Origin: Cymodocea nodosa
Lineage: Eukaryota > Streptophyta > Magnoliopsida > Alismatales > Cymodoceaceae
Direction of reading: 5' to 3'
DNA length: 64,000 nt
Assembly: GCA_036874045.1 (NCBI GenBank)
Contig: CM072343.1
Location: 17,194,001 to 17,258,000, forward strand
Shown here: one piece after another, positions 33,837 through 48,800 of the stretch
How the letters are laid out: each line of letters begins with the position of its first letter
How positions within the stretch are numbered: the first letter of the stretch is position 1
The notes under the pieces: model-generated
The model's input: the letters and a program-made list of their open reading frames with translations, nothing else
The model's database searches: none
What the model was told of the DNA's origin: nothing
Position numbers and translations under genes: made by a program

Positions 33837-36800
33837 GTAGTGCACTCCTTGATTTTTCGCCTTCTTCTCTTTGTTCTCGGTATCTCGTAGAGATATGCTG
33901 ATTTTCGTCTACAAGCCGGAATTTGTTTCTTATAGGTGGACAAAGCAACAAGAACGATATTTTTTTTTCTCCACAAAAAAATATGCCTGTGCATCACAAG
34001 AGGCAAAAGAAACTAGAAATATATATTGGAAACGCTCGATACAGACGCGTTCTAGGCTTCTCTTTTCCCCTCCCACCAGTAATTTAGATTTTTTTTTTTC
34101 TTTTAGGTGATCAAGGCTTATGCCTTCAACAAGCTATGGGTTATAGGTTTCCTTATGGATTTAGTGGGCGCGGTGTTGATGCTCAAGGCATTGTCCACAG
34201 CTCCGGTGAGTGGTATTCGAAGTTATACTACTGTTTTTCGTGCATGATATGTTCATTTCTGATTATGATGCTACTGCAAGACAAAGCACCTCGTTTGTGT
34301 CGCAAATAGAGGATGTTGGTCTTTCCGGTCACCAAATAATTTTTTTTGCACGGAGCACATTATCGTAATTCCCGAGTGCATTCTTTTCTGATGATGGTTA
34401 TTTGTATTTGGAGATATAATTAACCTAATAAGAACCACGAAGCTCAAGTCACGCATTTTTAATATATAGTCCATTTAGATTCACCTGCTTGTAAAGGCTA
34501 GCTTTTTAGTTGATTAGAGAAACTAGCTTCTTAAGAATTTGAAAATTTTGTTTGGTATAACTTATCAACCTTAATGATTTCTATATATAATTTTTTTAGT
34601 TCCACTTTTAGCTTCCGTCAATAATAACTTACACAACATAAAATTTACTAAGTTGTTGCTACTGATAATTTAAAAACTTTCATCCAATAGATGTTTGGAA
34701 ATACATCATCAGAAAATACCGAGACATCAATATCAGATATAAAATAAGCATGTAGACAGTAATTAAGCAGTTACTTTAACAATAACTTAAAAGCCATATT
34801 TTGTGATGACTATAATATAATATATGTATGCAGGGGTGAAACTAGGATTCATTGATAGAGGCCGTACAAATACATCACAATGAATTATGTGGTTATGAAA
34901 CTATCAATTTATAATGCAATAGAATACACATGTCAAAGGAAATACTTTTCATTTACAATCGATATCTACAATTGAATCTAAATAAAATGTCTCTACAAAA
35001 ATGTTCAATTAAGTAAAAGTTTTAGAAAAGAAGTTTACAAACTTAAAAGTTTCAAAAATGTGCAATGACATAAAAATTTCAAGATGCCTTAAAAATGTTT
35101 AGTAACATAAATGTTTTAAAAAAAAGAACCAAAATAAGATAACTTGAAACCACTATTTTCAATTTAAATTGTGATTGACAGTTTTTTATAACTACAAAAC
35201 AATTTATGATTGAATCCAAAGCAAATATCTGCAATTTCTATTTTGATATAGACCACCAAATAATTAACAAGAAAATCATCATCTATTTTATTTTGAAGTT
35301 TTGACTTAACAATCTTTATTGGCGAAAATGCATGCTCAGTTGTTGTTATAGAGATTGGAAGAGATAATACAAGTTGAATGAATCTATCAATCACAGAAAA
35401 TACCTTTCGATAATTCATTTTCTATTGTTTTCATATTTGAATTTATTTGATATATTTATATATAAATTCTTGAAATTCACAGATTTATATGTATATTTAT
35501 ATAAGATTTTCTAAATAATTTGGTGGGGCCATGTCTCCCACTTGTCACCATGATACCACCCTATATGTGTATTATATTAATACATATATCTATAATAGGT
35601 ACATTAATATACATAAATTTATAATATATTAATATACATTAATATGCTATATTATAATATACGTATATAATCTAGAAGGAAAGATCAAGTAGGATGGTAG
35701 TAATAATGGGGTGACATTTTTTGTAAAGAGGTATTGGTATCCGTTGTAAGGATATTATAGAAAATAAAATTTTAGAATAATAACTTTTGACAAAAGCTGA
35801 AAAAAGTGAGTTTCTGAAGAAGGTACATTTGTGGTTCATTTTATGCTTAGAGAAGCTGGGAGCTTCTCCAAGTAGCTTAGCATATAAACCTTATCTGGAT
35901 CCACTTTTAACTTCTGGTTCTTCTTTGAATAACCTGCTGAAGCTGGTCCTAGAAGTGGATCTATTGGACCCTCTTTGTTTCAAACATAGATTTGGACATG
36001 CTTTTTTTGATAAAAAAGGAAGAAATGTTGACAAGTGAAAATGAGTGCAAAATTATACACCTCACTAAGAGGATAAGGACTCATCAATTACTACTCCAAG
36101 GGAACTTTGATAATGTCCTCTCCAAAAACTTTTGTCCTAGGGAAAAAAGGAGAGGAAAAAAGACTGTCTTTCTCCTTTCCTAGTTCTAATATAAGGATTA
36201 AGGAATGATCTATCTATCCAAGTTACAAAGGCTTTTAGCCTCCAAAGGGAAACTTTTAAAATACTGTATGGCACATTGTGAGAAGAATGGTTATCATCCT
36301 TGGCAAGGAAGCCCACCACACTACAAGCCTTTCTAAAGCAATGAGAGACCATAGATAAGGGGTGATGTCTGGGCATCTTAATCTGCGTTTTACTTCTCCA
36401 TGCCATGGCACATTTATCATTAAGCATATAAACAACAACTGTTGAATCAAACTCCATTGACATAGGAATATATTAAACTTCCTATGGTACTTGTATCAGA
36501 CTCCTTTGACCATGGGGATATATTGAACTTCCTACAGTAGTCCATCACATTAAGAATGGCATGAATTTTAGCCACCACTTAAGACAAAACAAAAGCCACC
36601 TTCCTACAAGAGCCATGCACCACACCAACACCTACTGTGGAATCATGGGAAGCCAGCCCCATCAACATTTGCTTTAAGGCCTTACAATGGTTGGATCCAA
36701 TAGAGGATTACAGTTGAAACATAGAAACCAACTTGAGTTCAACACCTAGAGTTAGCCTCAACATAGGAGGACTTTCTGTTCTTCAAAACACTGTTACAAC

Positions 36801-39800
36801 CAGAAATAATATTGAGACAAACTTGCGCTAATACAGGTGAACACCATCAAAACACCTGATATTTTTGCCTCCATATATGCCAACAAATGAAACTTGGAAC
36901 AATACCAATAAAATTATCCTTGTAAGAAGGAGAAACCCTATTAAACCAAAGTAAAATGGTCTCTCAAGGATGAGCCGCAATGTGAATCTAGCAAATCAGA
37001 GAATAAGAACCAAATGTTAGAGCCCATCTCACCAAGAAAAAGAAGGTGCTCTAATGACTCTTTTTTTTATAAAATCCCCAATCTATTAATGGGGTGGGGG
37101 CCCAACTTGAATGAAAAGATTACAAAAAGATGGAGAGAGAAAATCCTCCTGAAACAGTTCTCCAGAGATTACAAAATCCTCTCCCAAACACATAGGAGAG
37201 AGAAACTAGAAGGGATCGGTAGAAGGCCTCCTGAAAGTAAACAACCCTTGAGAACCCATTCACAACTGAAATTGAATGGAGAGAGGTAGATGTGCCTCGT
37301 TTTCATACTCAACATTGGCTTTTGGGTGTAGACCTTGCTTAACAAGCAAGTCAGCAAGCTGGTTGCTCTCTCTAAGAGTGTGCCAAAAACTCTGGACTTG
37401 ATTAATTAATGCGATAAGATTGAGCCAAACAAATCTATTGATGGTGGTCAGGCAAACACCATTCAAAATAGCTCTCTGTGGCACCTGAGAGTTTATTTCC
37501 GCAATGATTGAACCAAGATGCATGCCTTTAGATACAAAGAGAATAAGGCCTTGATTTCTGCTGAAAGGCTATCAATTGATCCATAATAGCAGCTGAAAGC
37601 AAAAATCAGTTCCCCTTTGCAGTTTCTAACTGCCTCTCCAGCTGAAGCATGATGCTGAATGGCAGCTCCATCAGTGTTTAGTTTCAGTTAATTCTCATCT
37701 GGTTTGCACCATTTCAGCCACATTCCACCACTAGATGTGACAGAAGCTTGTGGGGAGATGCCAAGAATTGAAGCAAACTCTTGCGTCTCCAACCAAACCC
37801 TACCACAGGCATCTTTGAATGGTTCCTCCTTACCCCATAGTAGGTGTTGCAGCAGCTCCAAAGAAGCATAACTGTGAAGAATTTTTGAATCTTAGAGTGT
37901 GGATGTTTGGCCTTAGCTCGGAGAGATTTGAAAACAAAAATTTTCCAATCTAGTTGAGTTTTGAGATTAGTATTGAAGAGGTCATTACACCACTTTCTGC
38001 ATAGCATCACCCACTCTCCATTGAACCAGAAATGTTCAATGGAGTCTTGAGGCTTCTGAATTCTGCTGCAAATACAACAGGATGCAGGGAAGGCTCCTCT
38101 CTTTTGGAGGTTTTCATCTGTGGGCAAGGCATTAGAGAGCATTCTCCACAGGAAAAAGGAGACTTTTGTGGGGAGAATTTTTGTCCAAATACTGGCAAAG
38201 AGAGGATCCTTCCAGGATTTAGTGTGGATGAGATTCCAGGCAGTCTTCACTTCAAACAAATTTTGCTAGAGTAAATCCAGACAAATTGATCTTCCTCCTT
38301 GGAGATCAAAACCAGGCCTTGTATTATTTCTTCTCATGGTGTTAGGTGAAATGAGCTCTTCAAGGATACCTCTGTTAGCATTTATCTCCTCAACAGTCAA
38401 GGATAGATAATTGACCAGGACAATCACTTGATCAGCAATCCTACCACACAACTGATCCATCAGGCCTGCCAAAAGTTTATCCTACCACGGCCCCCTTTCC
38501 ATATTGCATGTTTAATGATCCCCTCCCAAGCTTGTTGGATCTGTTTGGAGTTGAATACAAGAGTTCCAGAGGTCTGATTTTTCTTGGATAGCAAATCAGC
38601 AAGGGCACTCAACCAAGGGGTGCTATAGTTGGTAAGTCTCCATACCATTTTCATGCGCAAGGCTTGCATTACCTCATTCAAGTCCCTAATCCTAAGTCTA
38701 CCTTCTTCCTTAGGCTTGGTGATTTTAGACCATCGCACTCAATTAATTTTCTTCTCCTTGTTACCCCACAGAAAGGAAGCACAAAGCTTTTTGTAGCTGT
38801 CTAAGACCCCTTGGGGAACATCATACACGCTAAGAGTGTGTATGGGTATATTAGCTAGCACATGTTTTATGAGTATAAGTCTACCACTTGGAGATAGAAA
38901 GTTCCTTTTCCAACCTACGAGCTTATTTTGTATTTTAAGGATAATGTAATCAAAACATTTGCTTTTGCATCTGCCCTTGAAAATGGGGCAGCCCAAGTAT
39001 CTAAAAGGCAATTCCCCTCTCTTGAAGCCAGTGATACTTGATATGAGCCTAGCCTTACAAAGTGCCAAATTCTTGGCAGCTATAAAAGAGCTCTTGTTGT
39101 AGTTCACCTGTCGACCAGTGAATGATAACTATCAAGCAACCCCATGACAGCTTCCACACTATTCTTCCTCCCATTCAGGAAAATGATCAGATCATTTGCA
39201 TAGAGCAAATGGGAGGGCACTAAGCCACTGCAGCCAGTTTTAAAGGGGATAGTCTTCCTTCTCAGAACCATTTTGTCAAAGCTTCTAGAGAGAAGCTCCT
39301 CAGCAATGGTAAATAAATAGGGAGATAAAGAAAGGAGAGGGAACCCCATCGATGAGCACTGAAAAGCTCACATTTTCAATGCAATTTCTGATGATGTTGA
39401 TGAACTCCACAGAGAATCCAAATATTTGCATTACCTTGTAAATGACCCTTCATTCCATATGATCGTAGGCTTTCTCCATGTCAATGTTAAGAATAAGATT
39501 CCCACCTCTGTCACCTTTGTCAATCCTTTTAACCTACTGTTGCCCCATAGTGACATTATCAAATAAACTTTTACCCTTGATAAAAGCTCCTTGAGTAAGG
39601 GAGATTATCCTATGAAGGAGCAGTGAGATTCGTTGGGTGAGTACTTTGGCTAGGATCTTGTGTCTCATGTTGTATAAGCTTATGAGATGAAAATCTTTGA
39701 AATATGTGATCTCTTCTTTCTTAGAAATTAAAGCAAGGAACGTGGCCTTCCAGGCTTTATCAAGTGACTCCCCTTTAAAGACCTCTTGAATGGCTGTCAC

Positions 39801-42800
39801 CACTTCACCACCCACCACATCCCATAATTCTTGATAAAACTATACGGATAAACCATCCAGACCTGGAGCTTTATCCTTTTCCATGGAGAATACAGCATTG
39901 TTAATTTCATCCCTAGAAGGAATAGCACAAAGAAACATGTTGTCCTTGCTGTCCAGAATGAGAGTGATAGTATCCAACAGCTCCTGACCAAAAGAAGAAG
40001 TCCCTTCAGAAGAAAATAGCGAGTAAAGACAGCAACACTTTGATTTTGTAGCCACTCAATATCAATTTCATCCTTGCCTTGATTCTGGAGCATGGATCTG
40101 TAAGGATTTGTGTTTCTCCTCATTTTGATCACTTGATGAAAGAATTTGGTATTTTGATCACCTTCTTTAAACTAAAACATTTGAAACAAGCTTTTTGGGC
40201 AAAAAAGATTTCCTTTCTTAACTCATTATTAATCAGTTCCTGTTTAAGTTCTTCCCCTTTTCTGAAAACTACCTTATTCCAGCCCATCTGTAAGGAATTT
40301 TCCACAGAGGCCAGTTGCTTATGGATCTCCTCCTCTTTGAATGTGGATTTATTCCACTATTTCAGATGTTGTTCAAGACATGTTACCTTCCTGTTTATAT
40401 TGATAAGTAGTTGGGGATGCCCACCCTTGCTCCAACCTTGTTCTACTACAGTATTGAAGTCCTGTGATTTCAGCTACATGCGTTAGAATTGAAATGGGGT
40501 AGGGCCAAGCTGACCATTACCTTTGGGCGTTACCAGCACGGTATTCTGCAGTGATATTGATATCATTAATTAGAGAAATGTGAGCTAACACCATGTTAAG
40601 ACAACAATATCTTCTATTGGGGCCTTGATAATTATTACACTAAGAGAAAGAATCAACAACCTCGAAGTAGTGGACAGTCTCATTGAAGTCTGAGATACTT
40701 CAGGAGTTAAGATCTGAAGAGCCAATGGCTACACTTTCAGCCTGGATGGTATTAAAATTTCCTCCTACTAGCCATCTTCCTTCACCAACAGTATCCCTGA
40801 GCTGGTTCCACAAAATATTCCTTCTAGAAACATTATGGTTGGCATAGACAGCAGTAAGGAATAAATCACTAATACCTAAACCCTGAAGTTTCAGGGTTAG
40901 CAATTGTTCCCCCAGCAGCACCTCACTTATTTGTAGAGAATCCCTCCAGATGATCCAAATTTTCCCAGTGGGTTGATTATTGATCCAGCCAGGTAGCCGG
41001 ATGGTCTTTGTGACTTTGGGGTACCTCTCCATATCCAGAAAAGGTTCCATAATAGCAGCAACTTGGATATGATTGTCTTTGATTGAATTTTTTAGATGTA
41101 CCTGAGTGGCATTATTAGGGAGGCCTATGCAATTCCAAAAAAGAATATTCATTGAGAAAAGAAGTTTGAATGTAAACCAGGGGGGACCTGGTCATTAGGT
41201 AAGACTGGAACATCAGCCTGAGGCAAGGCTGAAGGGCTGGAATTTTTAACTAGAGTGGATTGTGTGCTCCCTTCTGCAAAAAGGAGTTCCCTTCTTCTGT
41301 AGACTTTAATGACTCCAACCCCACTGAAGAACAGCAAATATACTTGGAGCATAATGAAACACATTTAGATTGGACAACCTCTTCTACCCACACATTTAGA
41401 ATGTACACTAGACCATACCTCATCCATGCTAGGAATAGCATTAGCACCCATACCTATCCAATCCTCCACTCCAACTAGCTGTGAATAGGATGAAAATGGT
41501 CTGGACGTAAATAACTTATGAAGGAAGTCTACTCCAGTGCACTGAATCTCTTTAACATCCTTTATGTTGCAATCCTGATCATCGCAAATAGGTGAAATAA
41601 AACTCATAATGTTGATGTTTAACAACATTATGACAAGAAGGATGTGTTTTTACTACCCTCTTGTAACCACTGGCAATGGAACTTTGATGCCAAAAACCCT
41701 CTTCTTGCCAAACAGCCGCCTCCAAATCTTGGTGAGCTTTCAAAACTTCCTGCAGTAAACCATCTGAAGAAGAAACATACTTTCCCTAAAATAGGGCATG
41801 GTGTTCTTTATCTCATACTTATTAAGGTAGGTGCCACTTAGGCACTCAGGCCAGTAAGTGTGACTTGGTCACGCTTTGGGGCCTTACCTTGCCCTATCTT
41901 AATTAAGTGAATCTTCTATTAGATTCATTTAATCAAATACTTGTTTTTAAGTTTTTCCTTGCAAAATATTAAAAATATATACTTTGATGAAATGTTACTG
42001 GAGTTTACATAATTATTAAAATATATAATCATACATATTAATAAAATATGCGTATTAGTATTCTTCCACTTTATATTTTGATGTTATCCTAGGACTATTT
42101 ATGTATTTTCATGTTATTTACGAAATAATAAATACCCAAATTCGTGTCTGACAAATTTATTCGAATTTGAATAAATCCTAATTTGAGAAAACTCCAGATA
42201 GTTGAATCTAAAAATCTGAAATCAAATAATATTCAAATACTAGAAAAACTCAATTGAAATATTTGAATCTAAAAATCTGAATCTGAAGATCTGATGTTGA
42301 ATATGACAATTTTGCAATGATATACCATATCTTATCAGAAACATTTAATCTGAATATGATTATTTCACATCAAAATATAAATATAATAAAATTATAATGA
42401 TAAAATAGTAAATTTATAAATAAAATAATAAAGATAAATTATGTCAAATATCCAATTATCTGACTAGATAAGTAAATGAATTCAAATGGGGTTTTGTTTG
42501 GTGAACATCATGTATTTTGAATCCAATCCAAATATCTTTGGTTGTGAATTTCAAAATGTGATTAAGGTTTGTCAGATTTCAGATTCAAATAATTTCATGC
42601 TAAATTGATTTGAATTTGAATTGAACTTTATATTTCAAATATTCATTTAAGGTCCACAATACACATTGTATGAAAATTACCTCTTGACTCCATGTTGACA
42701 TGAATCTGAGAGGGATAGTCTCTAAAAATATCATGCTTCACACAAAACTAGGTTTAGTTGTGCAGACAGCCATCGAGCTAGTAGCAGTAGCATTCTCAAC

Positions 42801-45800
42801 ACAAATCAAGGGATAAAAAATATGTGCAACCTGAGTAAAGCCTGGCTTATAGAAACAATGGGGAAAAACTAGTAAGGAGATCAAACAATAACCATGAAGC
42901 TCTCCATCCCCAGATGAAACAATGGAGACCAACGAAAGATCTTGATAGCTTGGTCCTTCAACAACCACTTCTCCCATTTATACACCTTAAAACTTAGCCT
43001 CAACCATGAATCCAACCAAAAGATGTCTTTGATCCATAACAGTGACGATCATGCCCCCATTTATTCCCCATCCAGAGAGTACCTACTGCACTTTATTAAC
43101 AGGAAGATGTGTGAGAAAAATTTGAAGATGAGAGCACAATTGTATGGCTGAGCTAAACAAGCTACCTCCATCAAAGGAAGAATGATTGCTGGATGGCCAA
43201 ATATTGTGGAGGGCTCCCAGCATGGAAGGCTATTGTCAAGGCCTAATGAAGCCCCCACCACCTCCAAGAAAGATTTATCACCACCAGAGAAAGCCTCCAT
43301 GCTTCTTAACATCTGCACCAGATTGAAGGACCTCATCAGAAACCTACTGCAAAAATTTTTCAAGATCAGAAAGTCTCAAGAAGTCCTGTCAGATCTGCAC
43401 CAAGATTGACACAAGCACTGCCAAGTGCCAACAAAGTCAGACTAACACAGCATGGATGTGAGATTACCTGTAGAAGTCACAGAAACCTGAGAGAAAGTGG
43501 GGGAGAGAGGGAGAGGGAGGGAGGAAGTTGACCTTCCTTCTCCAATGCAAGACCACCTGGAATAAGTGTCAGACCTTGCAGGTGGAATACCGTAGAGGGT
43601 GGTACTGTTGGACATGCCTATGGCCATTGCAGATAAATGAAGTCCATGGACTTGAAATATGGCACACCTAAAGTCATAACTTATCTTATTCATCTTTGAA
43701 CACTTTTCTTTGTTTTCTCCATTTGCTCCCGCGTATATACAATCTAAAATCTCTAAGTTCTCTCTCATGCCTAAGCTTGACACTTCTAACCTTTATAATG
43801 CCACAAGTCTAAACATAAATTTTCTGCTCCAGTAAGTTATCCACTTATGGAATCCAATGGTATAGAATCTGCTAGATTAGGAATATTTTCATTCCCAGAC
43901 CTTATAATTTGATTTCCAAAAATAAAACCCATCAATTGCCTTTTATATGGTTCAATTACTTTATTCTATATTTATTGTGAGATATTTGTAAATGTCTCAA
44001 TTGTGTTCATGTTTCTGCATGTGTTAACAATTGCTAGAATAAATAGTTAAATGTCAGTCTCTTTTCTACTTAGCATCTATTATATATTACTATATAGTTT
44101 CTTCTTGTTATAGTGGACACCACTAAGTAAATAACTCAATGAATATTTTTGATAGGTATCGGTTATACAACCCGTGTCTGGTTGTGGACTTGCCATTCTT
44201 TCCATATTCTCTCATTTTTATCTCAAAGAGGTCATGAATGCTCTTGACTGGGTTGGAATTGCCTTGGCTGGTTTTGGCACAATCGGTAACTCAAGCTAAT
44301 TCCTACTACTAAAAAAGTTGATTTCCTTTTATTGCATTCATTCCTTTTCTTAGCCATACTTTTCTTGATATGATAGTGATTTTTTCACCAAATGTAAAAT
44401 AGGAGTTGTTTCCAGTCCGTGGTTGAGATTTGATTGATTTCATGCTGTTAACTAAAAAAACGTGCCTGGTACATAATCTGTAATCTAAATATCTATCATT
44501 AGTAAATTTGTACCCATTCCTTTGTCATCCTATAAAAGTTTCCTAAAACCTATTGCAACAAAAATATAATTGAAACTGGAAAAGTGACAAAATATTAGTA
44601 TTTAACTTCTGTAAAAGTATAATAAGAACTTTGTCTGTCTTTTTTGATGATGGTGGTGGGTAGGGTACTGCGTTTTCTTATTTTCTTGGGATGTGGTGCT
44701 AGATTATTTGGTGGAAAAGGTGGAATCTCATATGTGCCGAGTTTTTGAGATGAGGTGTATGGTTTTGTAGGTCCATGATATGTGTTTTTCATTCAAGGAA
44801 CTAGTAGGAGCTAAGGAGTATTGGACTATTGTATTGGTTGAGGCTTTGAAAGAATCAATGGTTGATACTTTGTGGTACTTTTGTGGTACTTTCTGATTGT
44901 TGTTCTGCATATTGTGAGAATGTTCAAATCTTTTAAATGTTTGAATTCTAGGAAAGGTATAAAATATCAGAATCATATCATGTATCCATCCTAAGGAAAA
45001 AAGAAATATATTAAGTATTGGTGGAAATGTCAATGGAAATGGTGCAAAGCATGAAAATGTTAAATTTTGGTCAAAAACCTTAAATTTCGACTTGAAACTC
45101 TAGGATAGGATAAAGTAAGATATAATAAATATACAAAATTAATTAAATTTAGTTTTAAGAATTTTTGACAATTAAAATGTTGCAGGTGATAAACATTGTT
45201 GTTCACATGCATGGAAAATACTTGAGACTATTAATAAATAATGTTGTAAGAAATGAAAAATGGACATTATACAGATTAAGAATTAATTTTTTTTAAAAAT
45301 GAGCTTTAAATGGTTCTTTGAAAAACGGTATAAATAAAAAATGAAGAAATATAAATGTATTTACAAATATGCAAGTATCACAATCATAAAAATAATTGAG
45401 TAAAATAAGTTATAGTTATAATTCAGTTACATTGTGATGCAAATTTGAAAGCATATTTTTATTAAATGTAATTGCCACTTAAGAATAAGTGCTTAAATTG
45501 AAACAACAATATCTTGTGCCATAATCCTACCATGTAGGGTTGGGCTCGTGAATCCTCAAATACTTAAATTGAAAGCATAAATAATTTATAAAAAGTACAA
45601 TTAGAGTTATAAATAATAAAATAAGTATTGAAGTAGTGAAATTATATTGATGAAAACAATTCAAAGATGAAATAAAAAAAATAAAATTTGTCCATTTAAA
45701 CAGAAAAATGGCTATTTTTTTTCTCTTTTTCAGAGAAAAATGATATTTTTTAAACCGTTTTTCCCCATTTTTCCAAAAAAAATTGATTGGGATGAAAAGT

Positions 45801-48800
45801 GTTTAAATGAAATTTAAGCAATCATTTTTTCCAATTTTTTACAATGGTATTAATGTTTATGAAAAAGCAAATCTCATATTAGTACCTTACATATAACATC
45901 TTCAATGGTCAGTTCCATGATGAACATCAATGTTGTTCAAAATCATTTCCATGTTGTCGTCAAAACTGGTCTTGTAAGACCTTTTCATGCATTTATTGTT
46001 CTTCCTAAATTACATAATTGTTCCATGGCATATGTTGATAAAAAATTTGATATTCAACCACATATTGGTAACATTGAGAAGGTGTTGAATGAACAAGAAA
46101 TCTAATTTGTGAAAATGCATGTATCATATTGATCATCTATTTTGGGACTATGGGATGCAAGTGCAACAACTCTTATTGTTAAGGAACTTGGGGATGAGTT
46201 GGATTGCCTTGTTTTAAATGAATTGTCATTCGATGGCGATGGATAACTAAAAGTAGTGTTGATGCCCCATTTATTCTTTTAACTTGAAGTACTTGATGAA
46301 TTTTTACTGTTTGTCTATTGGCTACTAGTTTACTAATCAAATGGCCATGGGGAGAGAGTCATGGATTTGAGGTTGAGTTTGGTATTAAGAATTGTCGAAG
46401 TTTATGTTATGTCACTATTGGTATGTAATCAGATAATTAGATTCGTTTATATCCAATCCTATATATGTACTCTTGTAATTTCTCATAATGGATAATCTAA
46501 GGAAAATAATCCATTATTCTTCTTTCTCTTCACATGCTATTAGAGCTTAGGTTAAAATGTTAGGGCAGGAATCTCCTACCACCACCTATTCTCACCATCA
46601 TTTAGGGCATAAATCCCAACTTCCATTGCCATCTAACCAATTCTGTTGTCGGTAGCACTTAAAGTTGCCCCTCCTCCCGAAGGCATCTAGCTTCTAAGCC
46701 ATTGCTAGACCTCCAAACCACTTTTCCTTCCTTTTGTAGTGTTGATTAGACCTCTAGGCCTTTTCTGGCTGGCAGACTTCACTTAAGTGTCAATGTCTAA
46801 CACTGGTAGGGCTTTCAAGCCCGTTCCATGACTCCTCTAGAGCTGACTCCCCTTCTTGCCATCTTGATTGATGTTCTCTAAAGTTGCATAGCCCATGACA
46901 AGTTGCATCGCCCATCGATCATCTTGTTTCTCTACCCACCTGCTTTATTGCTTTTGGATTGTCTTCAACCTCCCTTGTTGGCCTCTCTTGTAATCTGGAA
47001 CAGTGATTTTACATCTGATTAGCAAGGGATAACAATGATTCACTAGTGAAGAATCTCAGTGGGATGTTGAAAAAATCGAATGGCAAGAGTTATCTACCAT
47101 AAGCCCATAGTTTCAAGGAATTTCTCCTTGTTTATTGCAAGTTGAAGCATTTGACTCATCCTCCACATAATATGAAGGATGCCACACATGAAGATTGTTG
47201 TGTTGCCAATGTGATTGTCATCTAATAGATGCTTAACAGCATGAATCCAGCTATCATCTGCAATGTCATGTTGCTAAAGCTAACAGAAGATTCAGGATAT
47301 GCTGAACATCACATATGGCCATAGTAATAACATCAGTAGGGTATTTGAAGTTTATGAGCAACTTTTCACAAATTGTAAGGGAAGTGGACGGGCTATCTAG
47401 GAGTATTTCACTGCTTTTTATGTATTGGTTAATAACGTTGAGATTCACCAACCATTGATGACAAACATAAAGATAAGTTGATTGTTGCGACCTATTTACA
47501 TAGCCTCAACCACAATCTCTCATCTTAGTTCTAAAGATAGATTCTTGGCAGTGACATTGTACTTGATTTTAAACTACTTTGTCAAAGGTATTGAGGATCT
47601 CTATTTCTAGTCTTGCTCTTATTACTGATCTGCCATGGTTGCCACATGTAGCTATGGCCGTAGTGTTAGCAGAGGAGGTAGAGGAAGATGTACAGATGAT
47701 TGTGGACTTTGGACATCATAATGGACTGTATCAAATGGACTCTGACTTCTTGACTAGATATAGATTCATGAAGGTAGCCTGCTTATGCTTATCTAATACT
47801 AATACTAAAATGAAGAAACAGATACTCATATGGTAGAGTGCTGAAGTTTCTAACGAGATGAATGACCTAGCTGAAGGCCTCACAGAAAATATGGCTTAAT
47901 TGTGGAAACAAGTGGTGCAAGTTCTTGAGGTATTATATTTTGAACAAGTTGGTTGACTATTTTTCCTTGTTCATATGCCAAACCAATCTTCTTCCTTGTT
48001 TACGGATCTTGAAAGACGTAATGAAATAGGGAAAAAATTATTAAACATATTAACTTTTTGATGTAGTGATAGGAGATTGACAGGGAAATCAGATAAAAAT
48101 ATGGCCTTGCCTAATGTGATCTGAAAATTGTGAAAGTCAATCAATTCTACCACCGTTTCTTGTCTTTACAAGTAGCAATGAAGCCATTGATAAGAACTTA
48201 GAACTTGGCACTATTGACACATTAATTAGCTTATCCAATAATTTTTTTAGTATCAAAACCCTTGTTCTTAGAAATTTTAGCTGACATTGTTAAATTAGAA
48301 GTGTTAATGGGTTAGGCTAGGTCAGGTTGGCCCAAAAAGTATCAGTCTGTTTGGGTTGTGTTGAGTTAGGTCAAATTTTTTTGGGATAGCTTCGCTTGGC
48401 TTGAAATTTTTTTGAGATAGTTCGGTTTGACTTAAAATTTTTTCAAGACAGCTCGGCCTAGCTTGTAGCCTAGCTCACTTTTATAATTTTTTATTTTTTT
48501 CTTCAGTTTGATCGAAGCTCAACTTTTGTTTAACTGAAGTTTTTTATTTTTTCTTCAATTTGATCGAAGCTCAACTTCAGTTTGATTGAAGTTTTTGATT
48601 TTTTTTTAAAATTTTTTTAATTAATTTTTTCTTTAGTCCAATCGATCAAAGTTTTTTATTTTTTCCTACAGACTGACTGAAGCTCAACTTTGGTCCAGCT
48701 AAAGTTTCTTATTTTTTTATTTTTTCCTTTGGTCTGATCAAAACTCAACTTTGGTCTGATTGAAGTTTTTTATTATTTTTTTATTTTTTCCTTTGATCTG

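Larger units (their letters stand above)
37061..43450 (-). mobile_element. long L1-type LINE in NIPA8 intron 2
   Basis: Non-LTR retrotransposon on the minus strand, opposite to the host gene. In element order: ORF1 DUF4283-like gag region (about 43.4-42.7 kb), ORF1 end (41.63-41.15 kb), ORF2 endonuclease (from 41152), reverse transcriptase (about 40.1-38.3 kb), zinc-binding domain (38.26-37.98 kb) and RNase H (about 37.7-37.27 kb). The 3' end is A-rich on the minus strand (the plus strand shows ttttttttat at 37061). An AT-rich segment (41.84-42.66 kb) interrupts ORF1. All proteins are broken. Target duplications were not found. Confidence 0.72.
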
